64,000 bases of DNA, taken from positions 2,790,001 to 2,854,000 of the forward strand of contig RCTD01000002.1 in NCBI GenBank assembly GCA_014898415.1. Direction: 5' to 3'. This DNA comes from Stromatinia cepivora. Lineage: Eukaryota > Ascomycota > Leotiomycetes > Helotiales > Sclerotiniaceae. This document shows positions 13,956-24,848 of this stretch, piece after piece; the first letter of the stretch is position 1, and every line of letters starts with the position of its first letter. A program made the position numbers and the translations under genes. The notes beneath the pieces were generated by a model. It saw only the letters and a list, made by a program, of their open reading frames with translations, did not search any database and had not been told where the DNA came from.

Positions 13956-14105
13956 TATAACGAACTTAACGAATATTTAAAGATCAACCTTAGAATTAAA
14001 AGCTACAGAACTAAAGAGAATATATTACGAAGCTATATATATGATCGACTCGAAGCTTAGTATTGTACTAGCCTGATCGGACGCGATCACGTGTATCTCG
14101 TAACA
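13956..14105 (-). repeat. LTR of element A1 (5' LTR)
   Basis: The 150-bp LTR has an outer end (ATCGGACGCGATCACGTG) intact and an inner end AT-shifted (TATAACGAACTTAACG for TGTAACGAACCCAACG). Target duplication GAAAG follows. Confidence 0.9.
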
Positions 14106-14370
14106 GAAAGTTTTATCATCTTTGAGAAAAGAAGGATATTTGAATCCTTTTTGAAAAAACTTATTATATTATTGATTTTGTTCTTAAACAATTTATAAAT
14201 AATTCCTAAACAACATTTGAATAATTCAATATTTTCTTTTTAAATCTATTCTCTTTAATAATTTGATTTGAAATTATCAATTCTTTATTTATATTTATTT
14301 TATTATTTATATAAGCTTTTATTTAAGTTTTGATATAATATCTAAAAAAGAATCTAATCAAATTATAACC

Positions 14371-15289
14371 TTTTGCTCTATTGATAATAATACTTCTTTT
14401 TTTATTCAATACAAAAATTATTTCTTTAATAATAAAATCGAAGTATTTATATTCATTAAAACTTTTGAAATTAAAGAAAAATATAATATTCTTGAATAAT
14501 AACTCAATTATTTTATAAGTATTATTAACCTCATTAAAGATTTTGCGAATAAAATAAAAGATCGGATCGAAGGTCAGAAATTTTATAAAATAATTGGTTT
14601 CTCCAAAACCAATTATTTTGTTAAAAATAATAATACAATTTAATTTATTGAACAATATTATAATAAAGCCAGAAAAGGTCTTAAAAATCTCGAAAGAATT
14701 TGGACAACCGTTTAAGGAAAAGCTTTCGTCTATTTCTAATCGAAAAATATAAATTTAAATAATATTTTAATAAAAACGGATATAGTTTATTATACCTTTC
14801 GCTTTAGCCTTTAAGTTTTTATAAAATTTTTGAATAGATATATAGCTGAATATCTTATACAAAAGAAAAATAAAGGAACCAAAAAGTATAGCCTTATAGA
14901 TTTCTATATTATATATAGATTCATTATAAAAACCAATACAAAAAACAAAAAAGATTGAATATCTTTTCTTTACAATTTTATATAAAATCCTATCCTCAGA
15001 ATTTATAAATTTATTCTTAATAATCTTGGGTTTCTAAAAGAATATTATAAAAACAAAAATCCCTTCGAAATTCAACAAAGGGATAAATCTATTTACAAAA
15101 TGACTACTATAGAAACTACTTTAGTACCCCTCAACGATAATGATAATGAAAAGGAATCTAATACTGAAAAACAATTGAAAATAATTGCCACACCAGATAC
15201 CCCTCGTATACACCGATTTCTCCATTCCCAAGCGATTATACCAATTTCGGAACCTATAACCATGAATATCGATAAATGAAAAAAGAAAG
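14371..15289 (+). pseudogene. Element C accessory reading frame of unknown function, 5' part
   Basis: A single plus-strand frame can be read from about 14371 to 15289 and continues in frame after element D is removed (next part 22123 onward). It lies downstream of the integrase and upstream of the 3' LTR of element C, on the same strand. The best preserved piece starts at ATG 15100 and runs MTTIETTLVPLNDNDNEKES, a normal-composition acidic stretch. Stops occur, but in RIP-mutated DNA any TAA/TAG/TGA may derive from Gln, Arg or Trp codons, so openness alone proves nothing. I do not recognise a family. It could also be a still older nested element. Confidence 0.45.
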
Positions 15290-15475
15290 TGTTGGACAGA
15301 CTTCGTAAGGGGGTGTATACACAAAACGCATATAGAGTAAAGATGGTTCTATTATTCTGTCTAACCCCTTTATATAACAGAGTTCTGCTAATCTATATAA
15401 ACGCTGCCATCCCATTTATAATATAAAAGAAACATGTAATAATATTATGTATTTCGTTAATCATATATTCCAATA
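15290..15475 (-). repeat. LTR of element D (3' LTR)
   Basis: This 186-bp LTR has a pristine outer start (TGTTGGACAGACTTCGTAAG) and an AT-shifted inner end. Confidence 0.92.
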
Positions 15476-15597
15476 CAGGTTTAACTTTCTTTTTCATATG
15501 AAATGCCATACATACGAATCAAACTGATTATTGAAATACGGGTAGTTATTTAATTACTTAGTCCGATTCTTATATTTATTTTTTATTCAAATGAGCA

Positions 15598-16402
15598 TAA
15601 TGAATTCTGTCTTTAAATCAATCAAACACCCAATATTTGCATCCTTCAATTTCATCGAAATAGAAGCTTTTTATTCTGTATATATCTTTCGATTGGCTCG
15701 ACCGATATTTTTGATTTCGGGATCGTATTGATGGCTATAGAGCTATTGAAGATCATATTTATCGAATTTCCGAAAATGTATATTTCATATCGGCTACAGG
15801 GTAATTGATTGTATTGAGATCTTACCCCGTATTTACTGTAAAGCTCGCATTGTTCGTAATATACTGATTCTTTGTATAATAGGGCTCTTCAATTGTATGA
15901 TATTGCGAATACTTTGGCCCAACCGAATTAAAATCCTATTCTCCCAATCGGTAACAAAGAGCTTGCTCCTTATTGTTATAATATTTTTCAATTTGTTGTT
16001 CTAGTTATACCGGAATATCCTATTCCATTCGTACGAAATCGTATTACGTTTGTTCAAGTATGATCGATATGTACTTTATATATTAATGATTTTTTGATAT
16101 AGAATCAGAATGTTTTGGTTGAAGGATCTTATAAAAAGTATCATTGTCGAGGGCTGATTTTTTTCCCTGAATATCATCACATAGAAAAACATTTCAGAAA
16201 CAATTGTGGGAATTGTAAATAGCGTGATCATAGGATTCGTTGTGTACGTTTAGATCATCCGCATACTGGTTTTATCAGTCGACCTAATCCACCTCCTTCT
16301 TTTTGTGCTTTTTCCGATCGGAGTTTTATTTCTTCTTTTTCAGTAAAGAAGCCTTTTTTGTTTGGTTTTGGTTTTGCAGAGAAACCTCTCATTGTTGATT
16401 GA
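15598..16402 (+). pseudogene. Antisense reading frame near the 3' end of copia element D
   Basis: On the strand opposite to gag-pol, protein-like text is legible between the 3' LTR and the RNase H. It is clearest from 15866 to the stop at 16400-16402. It contains KYHCRGLIFFPEYHHIEKHF followed by CGNCK and RIRC, that is a C-x2-C-x8-C motif with nearby His residues, then a Pro/Ser/Phe-rich tail. Four in-frame stops are present and frame changes upstream are likely, so the start is unknown. A similar Cys spacing occurs, to my recollection, in orphan proteins of filamentous fungi. It may be an accessory gene carried by this copia lineage. Confidence 0.4.
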
Positions 16403-16728
16403 TTTGTATAATATCTGAATGTTTTTGTTTTTTGATTTAGAAAATGAAATTAGAATGAAAAGTTTTCTTTTTGCAATTTTTGAAAATAAAATATGAAATA
16501 TAAAAATGATTAACATTGTATTTTTATATCAATTTTGGTTTATACGAAGATCTAATCGACTTTTGTACGAATTTCTCGTTTTATTTATTCCTCTATATAT
16601 ACTTCGAGAGTATTTATATCAATAAACTTTTCTAAGCTATTATTAGGATTAGCTTTTGTCATTACATCAGCAATATTATCGAATCCATTGATTCATTTTA
16701 CTTTTGTCAATTCTCTTCGTTCATATGA

Positions 16729-17163
16729 TTACCGAAATGCTATAATATCGATTATCAATTTTTTCTCTTTCATTGTACCTAATTTAACAAGGTATTTGTA
16801 TAGTGAATATGAATTAGTGTATACAACGATTGGGATATTAGGGATATCAAATTGTAAGATAATAATTTGTAAAATAAATCGTATTGCAAGATCGATATTT
16901 ATTTTTGCTATTATTCTATATATCTCGGATACTAATATACTATATATAACTCTTTTACTTTTCGTATTATTATAATAAATAATATTGCCTTTTATTTCGA
17001 AGATATTTTCATCTGATATATTTTCATTTATAAACAAAATAACGAATCCTATTTGACTATTCAAATCCTTATTATTGATAAAAAATCCATCAACAAAAAC
17101 GAATAGTTTTATATAATCTTTTTCAAAGGAAATAAAACGAAGATCTCGATTAAAGTTTTTCAT
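16729..17163 (-). pseudogene. Element D copia RNase H remnant
   Basis: An open minus-strand segment of 144 codons contains the fungal copia RNase H pattern. VFVDGFFINNKDLNSQIGFV corresponds to VFVDASFANNKDLSSQIGYV, followed by SKRVIYSILVSEIYRI (SKRV..S.LASELYA) and VYTNSYSLYKYLVKLGT (CTDSKSLYDCLVKLGT). The acidic residue of the TDS motif is Asn, a RIP-type change. The open frame begins with TTG-like or internal codons, so the listed limits are only those of the unbroken part. Confidence 0.88.
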
Positions 17164-18249
17164 TTGTTAATTTAATCTTTTATTAAACAATTTGATATTT
17201 TTATCTGATAGATCTTGATATTGTACAGCAATTGACAAATCGTACAATACTTCTGGCTAACAAATTATAATAATATATACACCTCTAGCTTTTTGTTTCT
17301 GATATTATTCTAAATTATTAACCTTTCCGATTTTCTTTCCTTAGCCTTTTTGTATAAATATGAAATCATTTTCCATATATTATATTATATATCCATCAAA
17401 TATTAATGGAATATTATTTATAAAATATTCTTTTGGTTTAACTTTAATATTTGTATCAATCAATTCTTTATTTTCTAACTTTAGGAATTACTTATCTACA
17501 AAAATAAAAGTATCGTTTATTTATATTCCTATAATTCCGAATTATATATTTTTTGAATCCGAAATTAGCAAACAGGGGTTATATAACGATATAATTATAT
17601 TTAATCTTTTTTGATAATATTTCCAATAAATTGTTCACTAATATATTCCTACATTTACAATATCGTATAATAGTTTTTTGATTATCATAATTATACCCTT
17701 TACATATTTACCTTAAAGTTCTTTTGATAAATTTATTAATACAATATAATTCAAAGATGTTTTTGATTATATATATATTTATATAATATCTCGTATTATA
17801 AACTTGATATTTATTAACTTTAATATTAAAGTTAGAACTATAATGATTTTTTGGTTTGACCTTTGGATTATAGATGCTTATATCAATATTGTTTCTTTTC
17901 CAGAATCATTATATGCTTAAATAACTAAACGTGATTTTTTGTACAGGGAATTTGTTGTATATCCTTTGATTTCATTTATAAGATATGAATTGAACAATCT
18001 TTTAATATATACAAAAGAATTATATTTAACAAATTCGAAAACATTTTTTGCAATTAAATTATCGATCTTTTGTATTTGTGAAATTTCAAATAATTATCCT
18101 TCAATTGTAATGATCTTTTTCGTATAAAGATCAATTACAAGATCCAATACTTTTTGTTTTTTCTTTGTAATGAATACTTCTAATAGATCTTGATTATCTC
18201 GAATTACAGTAATTAATTGATTGTATTTATTATTTATTTTTTATACATT
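17164..18249 (-). pseudogene. Element D copia reverse transcriptase remnant (by position)
   Basis: The interval between the RNase H and the IN-RT spacer has the right length and place for copia RT. Stops and AT shift make individual RT motifs hard to read, so the call rests on the order of its neighbours. Confidence 0.5.
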
Positions 18250-18585
18250 CTATAAAAATGATATTCTGAGGATTTCGATTTGTATCAATATACGAAGCAT
18301 AGGATTAACTATTCTTTCTTTTTTGGTATTAGATCGTGTACATCTCCTTTCAGATTTGCTTATCTTTTGATCTTGATTTGAAGGAATAGGAGGGGTTATT
18401 GGGGATAATGGATTCTCCGGAAGTAATGGATTTTCTAGGTTTGGAAGGGTTATCGAAAGTGAATTTTCTATTGGGAATGATTCTTTGTATGTATCCTCAT
18501 AAAATGGTTTGATGATTGTTATACGAAATTCTGTAAGACTATAAGGAAAATCGATTATACAGTTTTGATTTATAATTATAATCAA
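18250..18585 (-). pseudogene. Element D integrase-RT spacer remnant
   Basis: A 111-codon open segment shows a Pro/Ser-rich linker (NPLLPENPLSPITPPIPSNQ) followed by a basic block RRCTRSNTKK. This arrangement is usual between integrase and RT in copia polyproteins. An N-terminal VKPFYED-like piece precedes it. Confidence 0.65.
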
Positions 18586-20748
18586 TTTATAAGATCTTGT
18601 CTATTCTTTCTTTTCTTTTTATATTTGTATTAATGAATTTAGAGATAGTTTTAATATCTCGTATATATTTGAGCTATTTCTAGTATCAAATGAATCTTGA
18701 ATTGTATACTTTGTTTGAATTTTTCGAATCTTTTTTATTATTTATTAGTATATTTATATTTGTTTTATAATTGATTGAGAAAATAGATTATATAAGATTA
18801 TTCAGGGATATGCTTTATATATAAGAAGAATTGAAATGAAATTATTTAATCCTATAATATTATTCATTGTTTTAATTATTATTTATAAAATAGTTTCTTT
18901 TTCGAGGTTTTTGTTTTTTAATTTTTTCTTGAATATTTCATATAATTATTGTATAGATATATGAAATCTTTTGATTTTATTAATTGTATTATAAGCTTTT
19001 ATAGGGATTTCGTGAATATCGATTTGAAAAGCTTTCGTTTTTTGTTGAAATTCGGTTGATATAAAATTTGTATTTGTATTGTATAATATATGATCTGGTG
19101 GGCCAAGGTATATATTGATTTAGTATTTTCGAATTGTATTCCAAATTGTTTTTATACTTATATTTTGTATGAATATAGTAATGTTGTATACAATAGTTTC
19201 ATTGATAATATGAAAAACAGGTTTTCCTTCAATATAGAATATATCCAGAATAATTGAATAATTGAATTCGATATCATTTTTTATTATGAATTTGAAGTGT
19301 TCTGGGGATTTTATATAAAGTTGATAATGTTTGTATACTTTATTGAGTTTTTCGATTATTTAAAAGTTAATATCTATATGCCCTGTATAATTGAATATAT
19401 TGATGAGTTTTTATACAAAGGGATGCCCGAATCTTCGATATATTTGTCGAAGTTCAGTTTCTATCAAATGATGGTATATCACCATTTCTTTCATTTAATC
19501 GAAAAATATAAAAAAATATCCCTATTTTTGTATAATAGAAATAATCTTATCACCTTGTTTTAATATATTTGATATATTATCGAGTATAATATATAAACGA
19601 TTTATATTCTGTATATATATAAAAAATGGAGTGTTTATTGGTACAATGAAAAATATAATAATTCCAATTGATATTTGGATAGTAATATCTCCTTACAATT
19701 GTACAATTCCTTTTCCGAATTTGATATTGTGTTTAGTATCTTTTGTATATGAAATATCTTTCTCTTTTTTTAATACCTATATCTAAAATTCCTTTATTAT
19801 TGATATTCCTGATACATTTGTATTTAGGATGATACCTTGAAATATATTTGTTGAATATCGATCTTGAAATTGGAAAACTTCATTTGAATTATCGCTCTTT
19901 TCGTACTTTTTGTATAATTAATTGAATTAATCATTTTATAGATATATATGCATCAATGATTACCTCCTTAACAACTCTGCAATATACATTTCATTAATAG
20001 AACCTATTTCAATGAAATATATTTCGAATTAAATCATTTGATTATTTAAAGATTCAATTTAGGGATATTCGAAAATGTTGTCTTTTTCTGATATTTCGTT
20101 CTTTTTGTATTGCAATTCAGATATACCTTTATATTTCAAAAGATATTATTCGAATATTTCTTTATTCATTTTTTATTCTACTATATATTAATTGAATTTC
20201 GTCTTCCGTTCCTTTTTCATATAATTTATCGATTAGTATCCTAATTGTTTATATATAAAATATTTCTGAATTAATATATATAATAATATTTGAAAGTATT
20301 AAGATCTTTTTGATGAATTTGCTGATAAATATAAACGAGAGAGAGTAAATCTGTTTTTTGATCGAGCTTTATATTGTCCTTGATTTCTATATAAGCCTCG
20401 ATTACTATATATATGATCCATTCAGTATATTTCTATGTTTAATAGATTATTAATTATCGAATTTATAATATAAATATTCATTGATTATATTCTTTCAATT
20501 TGACCAATAGCATTTCGAAAATTAATATAAAGATCTTCGTATATCGTAATGGGATATAGCAAAACGAGATTATATTCAAGGATATTGTAATAAGTATTTA
20601 TAATTTGATCTTTTAATATCAATTCTGATTGATATGAATTTACCAATCCATATTATAATATACAAAGCTTATCGAAAAGCTTTTCCAATTATTCCAAAAA
20701 TGATTTGTTAAAATACTTTCATATGATTTATAGAAATATTGTATTATA

Positions 20749-21460
20749 TCATTCAATGAAATATTTCTGATATCTTTCTTCTATTTCAAAATACATTTTC
20801 GTAAATATAATCATTTTTTCGAATTTCAATTTTCTATTACTAATTTTATCGAAATAAAATAATAATATAAAGCCTTGAAGTATTATCGAAAACGCTATTT
20901 CATATTCATTTAGATGAATTCCGATTTTGCTACAAAATTCATAGAATATCTGCAGTTTCTTATTCAGAAAATTATACTCTCTGCCGCTATGTTTGAATTC
21001 ATTATTATTATATACTTTTATAAAATCTGAAAGAAGGTTTCGTTTATATATTGTATAAAGTATATTCTGCCTTATTATACAATTTAGCATTATAAAATCA
21101 GAAGAGAATTGACTTTGATTTCATTACTATTATTCATCTTATCATATTTGCTCAGAAAGCTCTAATATAAATGAAACTTGAATTTTGATCGATTTCTTCG
21201 ATATAATGATTTCATATATATCCATATATTCTTCTTTCAATCGATCTACTTCTTCCCAAACTCCTCCCACATACCCACCCGACCCACCCCCCAAAACAAA
21301 TTCAGCAAATACTTCTATATAACTATTACTCCCTTTTATTTATCGGATCTGAAAACCATACAGAATAAATTGAATTCATACAAATTTGAAAACTTCGCGA
21401 TATACAATTTTGAATATAACATCCATCCAGCCTTTATACCACTCTTGAAATTCTTCCCAT
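20749..21460 (-). pseudogene. Element D gag-region remnant
   Basis: The open segment 20749-21090 reads as a copia gag core, with FIKVYNNNEFKHSGREYNFL and then a helix ending FEIEERYQKYFIE, matching fungal copia polyproteins that have an ETEE...YL.EW block there. The minus frame remains legible upstream to about 21460, near the expected N-terminus. It lies next to the 5' LTR. Confidence 0.65.
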
Positions 21461-21931
21461 AACCTTTGCCCTTTATATCTTCTGAATTGCAAATTGACAA
21501 ATTATATAATTATATCGATATTCATTTAGAATTCAATGAATTCTGAATTTGAATTCAATTGTTTCCCTTAAAATTCAATATCCATTTTGTACAAAAGTAA
21601 TTTGGGGATTGGAAAAACCATATTGAATATTATAATTCGGTATCGTATTGTATCGAATAGATTTGTTATATAGTATATATGAGAGTGTAATAGATATAGA
21701 TAAAATCGATATAAAATCAAACTATTTTAAAGAAATCAATTATAATCAAAGATCCTTTTCTAATATATATTTCGAAGAAAATAATATAGGAAATATAGTA
21801 TTCTAATTCTTTCATATAGATCATATATAAACTTAATCTAATACAATCTTATTCATCTTTTCAAAAGATATCTCTTCTTATTAGATTTGATCTTACCATT
21901 CTATAATTGAATCTTATCAATCACTAATCAA

Positions 21932-22117
21932 TATTAAACAGACTTCGTAAAGAAATATATATACAAAACATATATAAAATAAAGATGATTCTATTATTCT
22001 ATCTAACCCCTTTATATAACGGAATTTTGCTAATCTATATAGACACTGCCATCCCACTTACGATATAGGGGAAACACATGATGGTGTCACGTGTTTCGTC
22101 AGTCATGTGTTCCAACA
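21932..22117 (-). repeat. LTR of element D (5' LTR)
   Basis: This 186-bp LTR has a mutated inner start (TATTAAACAG) and an outer end, with GTGTCACGTGTTTCGTCAG, that is intact. Target duplication GAAAG follows. Confidence 0.92.
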
Positions 22118-23090
22118 GAAAGATTATCATTTTGATCTCTCGAAAAAAGCCCCTTTTTATTTATCTATTCTGAACAGATTTATACCTTATCATTGTACAA
22201 CTAATTACAATGCTGAATTTGTTTCAAACAATAATGATTCAGCCTTTAACAATTTTAAGATAATCTTAAATTCTTTATAAAAGCTGAAAAACTATTTTTA
22301 CAATTTAAATTACCAATTTGAAAAGGGATAATATTCTTTAATGAACGATGGATATATTGCCGATCAAATAGAATAGAAAATTGTTGCATTATTGAAAGAA
22401 TAAATCATTATGGATACTCTATATATATACTATTTGTATACTCTAACAAAGCTTTTCGACCTAAAATCGAAGTATATTTCAATTAAGGAATTACGAAACA
22501 AATTAGTTACTATTATTGGGAACCGAAAATATATTGACGAAATAAGATTGATAGGGGTATTCTATTCTTGATTCTATTTATATCAATTCTTGGCTTTAGA
22601 ATAATCAAAGCAAATCTTCGGCTTCAATCGATTTGGCTTGATAGGGAACTTTTATTCCCCTAACTTTAACAAAACTCTCAAAGATAACCTTCTTTTACTA
22701 AAATCATCAAACAAAGAATCCTTTGAGAATTAATTTATTCTATATATCTCTTTGTTTCAATATATCTTCGAATAAAGAAATAAATTCGATTTGCAAAATG
22801 TTTACAAAAATATTTTCGTTGTTTACGAATAGCATTTCTGCGGAATCTTTAAAAAAGGCCCGTTCCCAAAATGCTACTTTTTGATTATTTAATTCCTTTT
22901 AAAATACAATTCTGCTTTATAGTATATTATTATTTATACTCAGAAGGATAAAGAGTTCCGCTTTGTATTAATACCTTTATCTGTATTACGTTTTCCTGAT
23001 TATAATAAGAAGTTTAACCTTTATTATTCCTTTTTTGATTTTTTCTATCTAACTTTAAGGGTAAACGAGAAAAAACTTCAAAAAGAATGA
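22118..23090 (+). pseudogene. Element C accessory reading frame, 3' part after the copia insertion
   Basis: Joining 15289 to 22123 (the D target site counted once) restores the frame of 14371-15289 and extends it about 320 codons. The text is protein-like: segments such as DYHFDLSKKAPFYL and KELRNKLVTIIGNRKYIDEI, and later a cysteine and proline segment KKGPFPKCYF. After about 23,090 a second plus frame looks more coding-like and runs to 24,407, suggesting a frameshift or a second gene. No domain is recognised. Confidence 0.45.
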
Positions 23091-24553
23091 TTATCGTAAT
23101 CGATCTTCCTAAATCAAAGCAATCGATTAAAAGCTCCTATAAAGAGTATCAAATCCTTACTTTTTATAAACTAAATAATAACAATAATTTAATTCAGGAA
23201 TTCCTAAAGAAATACTCTTTCATTTATCAATTATAATATAATCTTAATTAAACAATAAAAAGGGAAACTTTCCAGAAAACCGAATAAAAGAATTAATTTC
23301 ATTAAAGGACCCTGATTAAATTTAAATTCCAAACAATTGTAATACAATCAAATGCCATTTTGAGATATATCAACTTTTCTGAATCCTGTAAATCAATTTT
23401 GATATCAATCTTCTATTTAATTATAATTTCGGACAAAAAGAATATAAAAGATAATAATTTTTATAAAAACCTTCAAAGATTTCTTTAAAATCAGATTATC
23501 CCTTTTAAATTAAACAAATTTAATAAAAAAGATCTTTATATCCTTTAATTCTTTTTTTTTAATATCAATTTTGTTTTATAAGATTATCTTTCTATAATCC
23601 TTTTAAAATATTTATTTTGGGATTTTAATATTATTAAAAAAATAGCAAACAAATTGCTTGAAACTAATAATAATGAATTCGAGTTTTAATATAAATAATA
23701 ATGTAATTTTGTAATAACGGATCTGGCCATCCAATTTGAAATATTCTAAAACGAGAAAAAGCAATAAAGAGATCGATCATTATTTGTAGATTATGATACA
23801 TTTTTACAAAAGTAAAACGCTCTTTATAATAAGAACCTCGAAAATAATGAATTCTTTAATAAAGAAAACATTAGTAATTAAAAGATTGTAAATCTAATTG
23901 GTAGAGAATCCTTTATTGGGAAATCTCAATTTATATTAAAGAAATTTATTGGAAAAGGAAAAGAAATTATAAAACAAAAATCAATTCAAAATCAATTTGT
24001 AATGTTATCCAATCTGTCCCCAATTGGATCTTCTGGAATACAAAATACTATTTCAATCCTTGATATAGATTATAAATCAGATAAAGAATAAATAAATCGT
24101 TCTTCAATAAAAAAGTCTTTTATAAAATCTAATAATAAAAGAAAGAATCATTCTTTTAATATTAAATAAGAACCTATAATATCAAAAGTCCTTACTCATT
24201 ATTCAAATTGTATTCAAAAATCATTAAAAAGTTCGATTACAAATACGAAATCTGTTGCAAAGTATCCGACTAAATATCCAAAAAGGCTGGAGATGGAAAA
24301 AATAATGAGAATATTTCTCAGGAACTTGAAACTCCTATCGAATTTGGTAGAAAGACGATAAAAGCAGATTTGGATTAATAAGAATCTAAAATATACAGTT
24401 TTTTTAAAACAATTTTAAAAATTGTTTATTATCTTAATTTGTTGATACTCTAATTAACTTTCCTTAATTTAATTGTTTTTTGATTTTTTTGGTTTTTATT
24501 GTTTATAGTTATCCTAAGATCAAATAAAACATATATTCCAAAAAGGGGAAGGG

Positions 24554-24848
24554 TATAAGAAAATTAGAATATCAAGACCTAATATATAACTAATTTGTAA
24601 TCATATAATCATATGATTTTTCATAATTAGATATAAGAAAGGGTTTTGTTCCCCTCTTTTTGAAGGAAATCAATCGTTTTTCCATTAATCTTTTTGTACC
24701 CCATTTATATACAATCCAAATCATTATCTAAACCTATTAGTTTTATTATTTGAAGCCTTTATAATATAATCTGATCAATTCCAATTCCCATTTCCCTTTA
24801 TAGCGTGCTATCGGGACGCATGTATCTCGACCTACCTCTTTCATAATA
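24554..24848 (+). repeat. LTR of element C (3' LTR)
   Basis: The 295-bp LTR begins TATAAGAAAATTAG, the RIP-mutated form of the left copy's start. Its outer end (GCGTGCTATCGGGACGC and after) is well preserved. A polypurine tract precedes it. Confidence 0.88.

Larger units (their letters stand above)
12429..14105 (-). mobile_element. Element A1: gag-only LTR retrotransposon inserted in element C
   Basis: Two 150-bp LTRs (12429-12578 and 13956-14105), with ends TGTTACGAG...CGTTACA on the minus strand, bound a 1,677-bp unit. It is flanked by a perfect target duplication GAAAG (12424-12428 and 14106-14110). A polypurine tract (minus-strand AAAAGAAGGG) adjoins the left LTR, so transcription is right to left. 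The interior holds one gag-like frame and nothing that resembles protease, RT or integrase. It is therefore non-autonomous, comparable in plan to plant TR-GAG elements, unless it derives from a longer element by a precise internal deletion. Confidence 0.9.
15290..22117 (-). mobile_element. Element D: full-length Ty1/copia retrotransposon inserted in element C
   Basis: 186-bp LTRs at 15290-15475 and 21932-22117 carry perfect TGTTGGA...TCCAACA termini, typical of copia LTRs. The 6,828-bp unit is flanked by target duplication GAAAG (15285-15289 and 22118-22122). RNase H, the IN-RT spacer and gag-like segments are legible on the minus strand in copia order, so the right LTR is the 5' LTR. The insertion splits the accessory frame of element C. 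Between the RNase H and the 3' LTR about 1.2 kb carry a frame on the opposite strand. Confidence 0.92.
7427..24848 (+). mobile_element. Element C: Ty3/gypsy-type LTR retrotransposon with two nested insertions
   Basis: Direct LTRs of equal length (295 bp) lie at 7427-7721 and 24554-24848. The right LTR is directly preceded by a purine-rich tract AAAAAGGGGAAGGG, so this is the 3' LTR of a plus-strand element. The interior contains gag-like sequence (about 8560-10140), a retropepsin (10398-10949) and the C-terminal part of an integrase (about 11740-12240). RT, RNase H and most of integrase are missing, so the copy suffered an internal deletion. Elements A1 and D are inserted in it; removing them leaves about 8.9 kb. 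The target duplication is unclear: AGTGT at 7422-7426 would match a RIP-changed AATAT at 24850-24854 only with a 1-bp offset. Confidence 0.82.

Noticed and set aside
16688..16975. Plus-strand open frame opposite the copia RNase H
   Set aside because: The minus strand carries a clear RNase H pattern over the same bases, so the plus frame is its shadow.
21178..21462. Plus-strand open frame near the 5' end of copia D
   Set aside because: It lies opposite the expected gag start and has no coding features of its own.
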